Assembly (NCBI RefSeq): GCF_004803465.1
Contig: NZ_SRSF01000005.1
Span: 19,176 to 83,175, forward strand
Source: Neolewinella litorea
GTDB lineage: Bacteria > Bacteroidota > Bacteroidia > Chitinophagales > Saprospiraceae
Direction: 5' to 3'
DNA: 64,000 nt
Below, piece after piece: positions 42,177 to 49,814 of this stretch. The translations under genes and the position numbers were made by a program. The notes beneath the pieces are model-generated. The model ran no database searches, was not told the origin of the DNA, and saw only the letters and a program-made list of their open reading frames with translations. Positions within the stretch are counted from its first letter, which is position 1. Each line of letters begins with the position of its first letter.

Positions 42177-42818
42177 TTACCCCCGACCCATCTCCACCAG
42201 TTCCCCGACCATCATGGCCGTAGCGCCCCAGACCGCCTCACCGGCCACGACCCAGTGGGGCACCTGTTCGAGAACCAGTCCGTTGAAGAGTTTCTTGTTG
42301 CGGTAGTCCACGGCGTCGTCGGCGAAGAAGCCATCGAAGGGCAGTTCGAGTACCCGTTCCACTTCGCTGGTTTGGAGTACGAAGTCCGGTCGGGTGGGAG
42401 TGTAGGCCACGAAAGGGTTGACCAGGTAATTGCTCACCGGAATGTAGAGGGGCGTTAGTTCGCCCAGCAGTTGTACGCGGGCGGGGTCCACGCCGACCTC
42501 CTCGTGGGTTTCGCGGAGGGCGGTGGCCGCGGGGCTGTCGTCTTCCGGGTGGGCGGCGCCACCGGGGAATGAGACCTGGCCGCCGTGGCGGTCGCCGGGC
42601 GGACTGGTACGCTGAATGAACAGCAGGTGGAGGCGTTGCTGCACCGGGTAGAAAAGCGCCAGTACTGAAGCGGGCCGGGCGGTGGGCGGCGCTTCGGTAT
42701 GGACCTTGCGCAGGGCGTGACCCATGATTTCCTGGGCGGCGTATCCCGGCAGGTCACCCCGCCGCAGGCGGCGGCGAATGCGTTCCAGGAAATCGGCACC
42801 CTCCAGGGTGGGGTCCAT
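42177..42818 (-). CDS. NUDIX hydrolase, CoA-pyrophosphatase-like
   Basis: 213 aa. The Nudix box is clear: GGAAHPEDDSPAATALRETHEEVGV (seen as GGAAHPEDDS then ATALRETHEEVGV), consensus Gx5Ex7REUxEExGU. Just before it, GGQVSFPGG fits the CoA-diphosphatase subgroup, and LTPLYIPVSNYLVNPFVAY follows as in NudL/YeaB-like enzymes. It should hydrolyse a nucleoside diphosphate linked to another moiety, possibly CoA. Its ATG shares a base with the TAA of hemD (TAATG), showing translational coupling. It is the last gene of the DUF4271-hemD-NUDIX cluster. Confidence 0.9.
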   Translation of the reverse strand: MDPTLEGADFLERIRRRLRRGDLPGYAAQEIMGHALRKVHTEAPPTARPASVLALFYPVQQRLHLLFIQRTSPPGDRHGGQVSFPGGAAHPEDDSPAATALRETHEEVGVDPARVQLLGELTPLYIPVSNYLVNPFVAYTPTRPDFVLQTSEVERVLELPFDGFFADDAVDYRNKKLFNGLVLEQVPHWVVAGEAVWGATAMMVGELVEMGRG

Positions 42819-43597
42819 TAGGGCTTATTCGACTTCTTCAGGTAGTTTTCCAGGGCCATGCCCATGCTGGGCACCTCCGGTGGATTGGGGGCGATGTTGA
42901 CCGTCAGGCCGGCGCGCTCCACGGCGGCGGTGGTCTTGCGCCCGGCAACGGCCAGGCGGGTGTCGCGCTGCTTGAAATCCGGGAAGTTCTCGTAGAGGGA
43001 ATCGATGCCCAGGGGGCTATAGAAGATGATCACGTCGTAGAAAACGTTCTCCAGGTCGCTCAGGTCGGCGGGCAGGGTCCGGTACATCAGGGCGGGCGTC
43101 CAGTCGAAGTTGTTCTCGTCCAAGTATTCTGAGACGAACTCCGAGCCGAGGTTGCCGGTGGGCAGCAGGAACTTCTCCTTGCTGCGGTGCTTCTTGAGGG
43201 TGGGGGCGAGATCCTGGATCGTGCGCTGACCGTAGAATACCTTTCGCTTGCGGTAGACGATGAATTTCTGCAGGTAGTTGGCGATGGCCTCCGTCATGCA
43301 GTAGTACTTGGTTTCCTGGCTCATCTCGATGCGCAGGGCCTTGCACAGGCGGAAGAAGTGCTCGATGGCCAGTTTGGAGGTGAAGATTACCGCGGTGTAT
43401 TCGTCGGGGCGGATCCGCTCCTTGCGGAACTCCTTTTCCGAAAGCCCCTTTACCTCGATGAAGGGGCGCCAGTCGATTTGCAGGCCATACTTTTCCTCCA
43501 GCTTAGCGAACGGACTGCGTTCAGGTTCGGGCTGTGACACCAGGATTGTACGTATGGGTTTGTACGATTCCTGTGAGGATTGACTTTCAGCCGCCAT
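42818..43597 (-). CDS. hemD: Uroporphyrinogen-III synthase
   Basis: 259 aa. The fold is read from the two-domain HemD layout: ILVSQPEPERSPFAKL (domain 1), AVIFTSKLAIEHFF (hinge), then domain 2 with FLLPTGNLGSEFVSEYL, YDVIIFYSPLGIDSLYENF and LAVAGRKTTAAVERAGL near the C-terminus. It closes hydroxymethylbilane into uroporphyrinogen III with inversion of ring D. HemD sequences diverge strongly, so the call also rests on the adjacent DUF4271 gene, a known neighbour of hemD in Bacteroidota. Downstream the NUDIX gene overlaps by one base. Confidence 0.88.
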   Translation of the reverse strand: MAAESQSSQESYKPIRTILVSQPEPERSPFAKLEEKYGLQIDWRPFIEVKGLSEKEFRKERIRPDEYTAVIFTSKLAIEHFFRLCKALRIEMSQETKYYCMTEAIANYLQKFIVYRKRKVFYGQRTIQDLAPTLKKHRSKEKFLLPTGNLGSEFVSEYLDENNFDWTPALMYRTLPADLSDLENVFYDVIIFYSPLGIDSLYENFPDFKQRDTRLAVAGRKTTAAVERAGLTVNIAPNPPEVPSMGMALENYLKKSNKP

Positions 43598-43641
43598 AGA
43601 ATGAGGGTTATGTACTATTTACGCAGTTAGGGTGTCTACAC

Positions 43642-44517
43642 TCAAATCAAAACGCTCGTCAAATAGCGGTACACCAAGAGGAGGGGTGCTATTTCAATGG
43701 TGCAAATATATAACAAAAAATGGAGCGGTCGGCTGCCAACGTAGTGATTAGCAATGAATAGCCCGCGCACCAAATGCACCAGATATATCAGCGCCAGCAC
43801 TGCGGCCCCGGCAATCAGGAAGTAGTACCCGTAGTCTGGCGGCGCATAACTCACCAGCAGATTGATGGGTACGAGGATCACTCCGGTCAGGATGGAAAAC
43901 ACCATCAGGACGAAGGTGTACCGACTAAGTTCCTTGCGAAGTGGGAAAATTCTGCCCAGCAGCAAGAGCACGAAGAATTTCAGGCCCACCACCGCGGCCA
44001 CGATGAGGGAGGTAATGAACCAACCCGTCCATACCCCCCCGGGCAGGGGCACGTCGAGGGCCGTAGCCAAAAGGTAGAGATAGAAGCCGGCCGACAATAA
44101 AAAGAAGAGGTAACAGAGCCAGAGCGCGGAGATCTGGCCGCCGGAACGCCGCCGGAACAACTGCGTCATCATGTTGTCGTTCAGCGTGGCCGTGAGGCAC
44201 TGCTTGAGCAGGTTGCGGAAGAGGACCCACAGACTGGTGACCATCACCACCAGGAGCAGGTGGACGAACACCACGGGCTCGGTATCCACCTCACCGGGGG
44301 AGGCAATCTCCGGTCGGGCGGCGGCGGCAGCGGGCGTTGTAGCCTTTGCCGGTCCGTCGGAAGGATAGAGGTCGAAGGGGTTGGGGGAGGTGTCGCGAGC
44401 GGTTGTCTGCCGGGCGGCGGCGAGGCGCTCGGTGAGTTCGAAGGGATTGCTCCCCGACTGGGCGGGAAGCGAAGTCCCGACCACCAGCAGCCAGCATATG
44501 AGGATGAAGTGACGCAA
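43642..44517 (-). CDS. DUF4271 membrane protein
   Basis: 291 aa. A signal-like N-terminus (MRHFILICWLLVVGTSLPAQ) and a Pro/Ala-rich low-complexity stretch (about 22-80) precede seven or so membrane helices (about 82-290). Typical family residues are TSLWVLFRNLLKQ, GLKFFVLLLLGRIF and PRP-like terminal HFLLYICTIEIAPLLLVYRYL. Function is unknown; the family is found in Bacteroidota next to hemD, as here (44 nt upstream). Conserved aromatic and Pro residues near the end suggest a membrane-embedded pocket. Confidence 0.88.
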   Translation of the reverse strand: MRHFILICWLLVVGTSLPAQSGSNPFELTERLAAARQTTARDTSPNPFDLYPSDGPAKATTPAAAAARPEIASPGEVDTEPVVFVHLLLVVMVTSLWVLFRNLLKQCLTATLNDNMMTQLFRRRSGGQISALWLCYLFFLLSAGFYLYLLATALDVPLPGGVWTGWFITSLIVAAVVGLKFFVLLLLGRIFPLRKELSRYTFVLMVFSILTGVILVPINLLVSYAPPDYGYYFLIAGAAVLALIYLVHLVRGLFIANHYVGSRPLHFLLYICTIEIAPLLLVYRYLTSVLI

Positions 44518-44571
44518 TACCTTTGAGATCAGGGGGTAAAGGTAAACCGGGCCGGGCGCTTACCCGAAGAA

Positions 44572-46707
44572 TCAGGCCAGGGATTGGTAAACGACCATGG
44601 CGCCGATGTAGGCGATCGCGGTCATGAAAACGAACTGAACGATGGGCCACTTCCAACCGTTGGTCTCCCGCTTGGTCACCGCCAGGGTCGACATGCACAT
44701 CATGGCAAAGACGTAGAAGATCAGCAGGCTCCAGGAAGTAGCCCGGTTGTAAACCAGCTCATTCGTCACCGGGTCGCGTTCCTCGGCGAGTCGCTCCCGG
44801 ATCCGGAACTCGTCGTCGGTGCTGCCGATGCTGTAGATCGTGGCCATGGTGCCGACGAATACCTCCCGCGCGGCAAAACTGGTCAGCAGCGCGATGCCGA
44901 TCTTCCAGTCGTAGCCCAGGGGGCGGATGACCGGCTCGATGGCCTTGCCGAGGTGACCGGCGTAACTGGCCTCCAGCCGTTCGGAAGCCAGCAGGTCGGC
45001 GGCCTCGTCCTCGCTCAGCTCCTGCGTCCGCGCCCGCTCGGTGACTTGCGCTTCGGCGGCGGCCATATCTTCCGGGGGGCCGTAGGTCGAGGCGGCCCAC
45101 AGAATGACGCTGATGATCATGATGATCTTGCCGGCCTCCAGTACGAAAGTCTTTGATTTTTGCCACACCGTCGTGCCCACGTTGCGCCATACCGGGATGC
45201 GGTACTCGGGCAATTCCAGCATCAGGAAACTGCGCTCGGGCGTCTGCAGCACCACCTTGAAGGCCAGGGCCGAAAGCATGGCGGCCAGGATGCCCAGGAA
45301 GTACAGTCCCGCGAAGGCCAGTCCCTGCAGACTGATCAGTCCGTTGAAGTACACGACCGGCGGGACGGCGAAGGAAATGAGGATGACGTAGACCGGGATG
45401 CGGGCGGAACAGGAGGTAAGGGGCGTCACCAGGATCGTCAGCAGCCGTTCCTTCCAGTTGGAGATCGTGCGGGTGCTCATGATGGCCGGAATGGCGCAGG
45501 CGTGACCGCTGATCAGAGCCACCACCGAACGGCCGTTCAGCCCGAAGCGCTGCATGAGGCTGTCGAAGAGGTAGGCCGCCCGGGCGAGGTAACCCACCTC
45601 CTCCAGGATGGCAATGAAGAAGAAGAGGATGGCGATCTGGGGCAGGAAAACCAATACGCCGCCGAGTCCGGCGATGATGCCGTCGACGAGCAGGTCCGTG
45701 AACCAGCCCGCGGGGAGGGTCTCGCGGATCGATTGTCCGAGAGAGCCAAAGGTGAATTCGATGAGGTCCATCGGTATGCTTGCCCAGGCGAACAGCGCCT
45801 GAAACAGCAGCAGCATCAGGGCGATGAACAGAATGGGACCGAAGATGGGGTGGGTGACCACATTGTCGATCCGGTCGCTGCGGGAAGAGGTATCGCCCGC
45901 GTGGCGCACCGCGGAGCGGACGATGGGCTCGAAGGTGTTGTAACGCTCCATGGTCTCCTCCACCTGCGAACGAAGGCTGTGGAAGCCGTGGCGCACGCGG
46001 GCCTCCTGCACCTGGTGGCGGGTGGCGTCGGGGATGTGCTTCAGCCAGGGTGCGTGGTGGGTGAGCAGCAGGGCGTGGTAATCGTTGCGGGCGGGGAGCT
46101 CCCGGCGGAGTTCGGTAAGCACGTCGCGGGTATTGGCCCCGGGCTCGAAAAAGGCCTGGCGGGGGCGGTGCCGGTTGGGGTCCTGGAGCAGCCCGGCGAT
46201 GGCCGCCTTCAACTCGGTGATGCCGCGGTGGTCGCGGCTACTCACGGGCACCACGGGTACGCCGAGTTCCTTGCTGAGGCGGGGGATGTCGACCGTGAGG
46301 CCGTCGGCGTCCATCAGGTCGGCCATATTCAGGACCAGGATCATGGGCAGGTCGAGGTCCCGCAGCTGGGTGAAGAGCAGCAGGTGCTTGTCCAGCTTGG
46401 TGATGTCGGCCACGTAGAGGATGGCGTCGGGGAAGAGGTCGCCTTCCGGATTGGTGAGCTCCTGCACCACCAGTCGCTCGTCGAGGCTGGTCGGGTAGCA
46501 GCTGTAGGCACCGGGGAAGTCGATCAGCTCGACCGTCGGCAGACCGGGCAGGGTGAGCATACCGGCTTTTTTCTCCACCGTGACGCCGGGGAAGTTGCCG
46601 ATGCGTTGCCGCAGACCGGTGAGAATATTAAATAGGGAAGACTTCCCGCTGTTCGGGTTACCAACCAGACCGACAACGGGGGTGGCCTTTACTTGACCAT
46701 TATGCAT
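44572..46707 (-). CDS. feoB: Ferrous iron transport protein B
   Basis: 711 aa from the ATG at 46707 (MHNGQVKATPVVGLVGNPNSGKS). The G domain has G1 GNPNSGKS (about 14-21), G2 region NFPGVTVEK, G3 DFPG and G4 NMAD. The membrane part has the two Gate blocks, with Cys in HACAIPAIMSTRTI and in TSCSARIPVY. It imports Fe(II) across the inner membrane using GTP. A charged insertion (about 565-590) between membrane segments is common in Bacteroidota. It overlaps feoA by 19 nt, so both are coexpressed. No FeoC is seen. The 3' end is 54 nt before DUF4271. Confidence 0.95.
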   Translation of the reverse strand: MHNGQVKATPVVGLVGNPNSGKSSLFNILTGLRQRIGNFPGVTVEKKAGMLTLPGLPTVELIDFPGAYSCYPTSLDERLVVQELTNPEGDLFPDAILYVADITKLDKHLLLFTQLRDLDLPMILVLNMADLMDADGLTVDIPRLSKELGVPVVPVSSRDHRGITELKAAIAGLLQDPNRHRPRQAFFEPGANTRDVLTELRRELPARNDYHALLLTHHAPWLKHIPDATRHQVQEARVRHGFHSLRSQVEETMERYNTFEPIVRSAVRHAGDTSSRSDRIDNVVTHPIFGPILFIALMLLLFQALFAWASIPMDLIEFTFGSLGQSIRETLPAGWFTDLLVDGIIAGLGGVLVFLPQIAILFFFIAILEEVGYLARAAYLFDSLMQRFGLNGRSVVALISGHACAIPAIMSTRTISNWKERLLTILVTPLTSCSARIPVYVILISFAVPPVVYFNGLISLQGLAFAGLYFLGILAAMLSALAFKVVLQTPERSFLMLELPEYRIPVWRNVGTTVWQKSKTFVLEAGKIIMIISVILWAASTYGPPEDMAAAEAQVTERARTQELSEDEAADLLASERLEASYAGHLGKAIEPVIRPLGYDWKIGIALLTSFAAREVFVGTMATIYSIGSTDDEFRIRERLAEERDPVTNELVYNRATSWSLLIFYVFAMMCMSTLAVTKRETNGWKWPIVQFVFMTAIAYIGAMVVYQSLA

Positions 46708-46922
46708 GCCAGCTCTTTCTTCCGCAATGCCAGGCACTGTCGGTCTATCTTTACGTACCAACTGCCGCCGAAGGGGGATTTGCGAACGACCCGCAGGCGG
46801 GAGCCCGGGCGCACCCCGATGTCCAGCAGCTTACCGGCGAGGTACTCGTTGGTAAAGCGGTCGATGGTGCCGGATTGACCGGCCTCAAAGAGGGAAGCGG
46901 CAGCGGGAACGGGGAAGGGCAT
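46689..46922 (-). CDS. feoA: Ferrous iron transport protein A
   Basis: 77 aa. The SH3-like FeoA fold is read from LAGKLLDIGVRPGSRLRVVRKSPFGG and VKIDRQCLALRKKELACIMV. FeoA binds the G domain or membrane part of FeoB and is needed for Fe(II) uptake. Its length is standard, and the overlap with feoB (19 nt) indicates coupling. A perfect promoter -7 box for this operon lies at 46955-46962 on the same strand. Confidence 0.93.
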   Translation of the reverse strand: MPFPVPAAASLFEAGQSGTIDRFTNEYLAGKLLDIGVRPGSRLRVVRKSPFGGSWYVKIDRQCLALRKKELACIMVK

Positions 46923-46954
46923 GGCAGTCTGGGTTGGTCAGCTTCGTAACGGCA

Positions 46955-46962
46955 CAAAGATA
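46955..46962 (-). promoter_or_regulatory. Promoter -7 box upstream of feoAB
   Basis: On the minus strand TATCTTTG matches the Bacteroidota -7 consensus TAnnTTTG exactly. Transcription would start near 46948, about 25 nt before feoA. I see no clear TTG at the -33 position and no evident Fur-type palindrome. Confidence 0.55.
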
Positions 46963-47081
46963 CACAAAGTAGGCTATCTGTACCCAGTCTAAATAAAATG
47001 CCGGTCTCCCGGACCACCCCTTCCGCCGGTTACCTTACAATTCCCGGCTAAAGCTACCTTTAACCCAAATCCATACAACTT

Positions 47082-47711
47082 ATGCAACAACTATCTTTCC
47101 TTCTCCTGTTCTCCGCCGTCCTGCTGGTCGGCTGTTCCCCGAAGGTCGCTCCCGTCATCGGCGAGGACGGCACCGACTGGAACGCCCGCGCGGCCGAATA
47201 CCGCGAAAACCCCGCCGCCCTGCGCGATTTCGTGGAGGACTGCGAACGCAGCCAGTCGGAACTCACCGGCATGCGCCAGCAACTGACCAGCTACGAAAGT
47301 GAGGCCGGCGACCTGCAGAACCAGCTTTCCACCGCGGAGGCTTCCGCCGAACAGGCCTACCAGGAAATCCAGCAGCTCCGGCAGCAGATCAGCACCCTCG
47401 AGGCCAACCAGCGCCCCGACGAGGTCATCACCGACCAGCCCCAAGTGAAGGGCGTCATCTTCCAGGTGCAGCTCGGCGCCTACGCGCAGAACCGCGTGGA
47501 CCCCGACATGGCCACCGGCGATGCCCTGGACCTTACCGACCAGAACGGATTGCAGAAGGTGGTCGTAAGCCGTTTCCGCACCTACCAGAACGCCGCTAAC
47601 CTGCGCGACCGCCTCAAGCAAATGGGCGTGAAGGACGCCTTCGTAGTGGCCATGAACGACGGCCAGCGCATCGAGGTGCAGGAAGCTATCCGGCTGAGCG
47701 GGCAGCAATAA
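47082..47711 (+). CDS. Lipoprotein with coiled coil and SPOR-like domain
   Basis: 209 aa. Lipobox LVGC (about residue 15-18) predicts a lipoprotein. Residues about 50-115 are a heptad-rich coiled coil (LTGMRQQLTSYESEAGDLQNQ and EIQQLRQQISTLEANQ). The C-terminal third resembles a SPOR fold: VIFQVQLGAYAQ, then VVVSRFRTYQNAANLRDRLKQ and KDAFVVAMNDGQRI. SPOR domains bind denuded septal peptidoglycan, so a cell-envelope or division role is plausible. It is 4 nt from the SpoIIM-like gene, so likely one operon. Confidence 0.82.
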   Translation: MQQLSFLLLFSAVLLVGCSPKVAPVIGEDGTDWNARAAEYRENPAALRDFVEDCERSQSELTGMRQQLTSYESEAGDLQNQLSTAEASAEQAYQEIQQLRQQISTLEANQRPDEVITDQPQVKGVIFQVQLGAYAQNRVDPDMATGDALDLTDQNGLQKVVVSRFRTYQNAANLRDRLKQMGVKDAFVVAMNDGQRIEVQEAIRLSGQQ

Positions 47712-47715
47712 AGCC

Positions 47716-49683
47716 ATGCGGGAGACCGACTTCATCGGCAAGAACCAGGACAAGTGGGAGCGCTACGAGGAAAGTCTCCAGCGCAGCGACCAGGATCCCG
47801 CCCGGCTCGGCGAGCTCTACGTCCACACCACCGATGACCTGTCGATCTCCCGCACCTTTTACCCCAACCGCACCGTGCGGGTCTACCTCAACGGACTGGC
47901 CCGCCGCACCTTCCTGCAATTGTACCGGGGGAGGGGCGGAGGGCTCCGTTCCTTTCTCACCTTCTGGTCCGACGACCTGCCTAGAGCCGTTTACGATTAC
48001 CGGCGCTATCTTCTGCTGGCGCTGCTTACCTTTTCCCTGGCGCTGCTCATCGGCGTGGTCGGTTACCGCATCGATCCCGCCTTCGCCGAGACCATTCTGG
48101 GGGCGGACTACGTGCGCATGACCGAGGCGAACATCGCCGACGGTGACCCGATGGCCGTCTACCGGTCGCGCAACCCCGCCGGCGCCGCCCTTCACATCAC
48201 CCTGAACAACCTGCAGGTAGCCCTCCTCACCTTCCTGGCGGGCGCTTTCCTCGGAGTGGGCAGCATCGTCATGCTCATTCGTACGGGGGTGATGATCGGG
48301 GTATTCCAGTACTTCTTCTTTGCCCGCGGCAACCTGGCGGTTGCGTCGGACGGCTCAGGCCCGGACTGGCTGCTGCGCAGTTTGAGTTGGATACTTACGG
48401 CCGGGGGCGCGGGTCTCGAAAAGGTGCAAGGCCTGCTTTCGTTCGTGGTTCAGGACGCGTCGGTCTTTCGGGAAAGCCTGCTGACCATCTGGATCCACGG
48501 GGCACTCGAAGTGAGCAGTTTCGTACTGGCCGGCGGGGCGGGGCTCGCCATGGGCGGGGGACTGCTGTTCCCCGGCACCCTGACGCGGCTGCAGTCGTTC
48601 GGACGCGCGGCCCGCGCCGGAGTGAAGATCATGCTGGGCACGGTGCCCCTGTTCGTGATCGCGGGCCTGCTGGAGGGATTCGTGACGCGGCAGACCGACC
48701 TGCCGGCGGCCCTGCGCCTCGGGTTTATCCTGTTCTGCTTCGCCTTCATCGTCTGGTACTACGTCATCTATCCCCGGTCGGTCGCCCGCACCCCGCGGCC
48801 CGAAAGGGCCATCCTGTCCGAGGAGGGACGACCGGCTCCGGTCATCCGTTTGCGGCAGATCCGCAGTCTGGGCGAGCAACTGACGGTCACCTTCACGATT
48901 TGCCGGCGGGGCACGGGTGGCCTGCTTGGTGGCGTATTGGCTCTGGCGTTCGGGTACTGCCTGTTGTCCTTCGCCTTTGCCCCCGATGCAGCCGGGCGGT
49001 ACCGCTTCGCGGGCTACCTCTTTGCCGAACTGGAAAATTTTCACGCCCTGACGGCCTCTTACGGATTGGGCCGGGACTGGTCCTTTTCCGGATTGGTCGC
49101 GGTAGGCTTGTACGGACTCGTACACCTGGGGCTCGGTGCGGCGGCGCGGCACACCGACCTGGTCCTTCCCCCTGCATCCTGGCGGCGGGAAGGGCGGCTC
49201 CTGGCTTGCTGTGGACTGCTGGCCGTCACCCTGGCCTACAGCGGCAAGGTGGTGGCTCTGCTCACGTTTCTAACCTTCCCCTATCTGCTGATGGCGGCCA
49301 TCGGAACGTATACCGAAGGCCTGTCACCGGGTAGGCTGTTCCGTATGGTGTACACCAACTTGGCCCACAGCTACGGCGTGGTGCTGATGCTTCTGCTGAT
49401 CGCGCTGCCGGCCGGGTTTATCCTGGATTCGGTGCTGGGGCAATTCTTTTTTGCTTTCCTGGATTGGGTGATCTACACCGATGGCAGCACCGTCGACGCG
49501 CGTAACGTGATGCTGCAGGCCTTTTGCTATTATTCCCTCTTCGCGCTGCTCTTCTGTGGCTGGGTGATCGCCCTGACCCTGTCACTTGGCAGCCTGCGGG
49601 AGATCCGGACCGCTGGCGAACTGAAGCAGAGGGTCGCGGAACTGGGCCGGCGCTCGCGGGGGGAGGCGGCGGATCGCGAATAA
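47716..49683 (+). CDS. SpoIIM-like membrane protein with extended C-terminal membrane domain
   Basis: 655 aa. The first 330 residues fit the stage II sporulation M family: a soluble start (MRETDFIGKNQDKWERYEE), then GDPMAVYRSRNPAGAALHITLNNLQVAL (seen in parts) and IHGALEVSSFVLAGGAGLAMG. Several membrane helices run through this part. Residues about 390-640 add another block of six or so helices, not part of the classic SpoIIM domain. In non-sporulating Bacteroidota such proteins have unknown function, often near DUF4129/DUF58 genes; none are seen here. It is encoded with the SPOR-like lipoprotein just upstream. Confidence 0.82.
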   Translation: MRETDFIGKNQDKWERYEESLQRSDQDPARLGELYVHTTDDLSISRTFYPNRTVRVYLNGLARRTFLQLYRGRGGGLRSFLTFWSDDLPRAVYDYRRYLLLALLTFSLALLIGVVGYRIDPAFAETILGADYVRMTEANIADGDPMAVYRSRNPAGAALHITLNNLQVALLTFLAGAFLGVGSIVMLIRTGVMIGVFQYFFFARGNLAVASDGSGPDWLLRSLSWILTAGGAGLEKVQGLLSFVVQDASVFRESLLTIWIHGALEVSSFVLAGGAGLAMGGGLLFPGTLTRLQSFGRAARAGVKIMLGTVPLFVIAGLLEGFVTRQTDLPAALRLGFILFCFAFIVWYYVIYPRSVARTPRPERAILSEEGRPAPVIRLRQIRSLGEQLTVTFTICRRGTGGLLGGVLALAFGYCLLSFAFAPDAAGRYRFAGYLFAELENFHALTASYGLGRDWSFSGLVAVGLYGLVHLGLGAAARHTDLVLPPASWRREGRLLACCGLLAVTLAYSGKVVALLTFLTFPYLLMAAIGTYTEGLSPGRLFRMVYTNLAHSYGVVLMLLLIALPAGFILDSVLGQFFFAFLDWVIYTDGSTVDARNVMLQAFCYYSLFALLFCGWVIALTLSLGSLREIRTAGELKQRVAELGRRSRGEAADRE

Positions 49684-49728
49684 CGGTGTCTTTGCCGTTC
49701 AGGTGCCAAATTACTTGATATGACGGTT

Positions 49729-49741
49729 GGGCTTGATCAAG
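49729..49741. promoter_or_regulatory. Candidate operator upstream of susC
   Basis: GGGCTTGATCAAG contains the perfect palindrome CTTGATCAAG and recurs identically at 56315-56327 before the FG-GAP/galactanase genes. The spacing to susC is 73 nt. A LacI- or GntR-like dimer would fit such a dyad, but no regulator gene is in this cluster. Further down, CATTTTTG (49771) resembles a -7 box with one mismatch. Confidence 0.55.
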
Positions 49742-49814
49742 TGTCGGAAATTTGACGACATTTGCGCGCCCATTTTTGCGGGAGCCCCCGTTCGATCATC
49801 AAGTAAATGAAAAT

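Noticed and set aside
45160-46635. 491-codon plus-strand frame antisense to feoB
   Set aside because: Composition is typical of a complement strand; feoB is unambiguous.
49755-49780. Exact Bacteroidota promoter for susC
   Set aside because: TTG at 49752 and CATTTTTG at 49771 are only 16 nt apart and one box has a mismatch; not strong enough to annotate.
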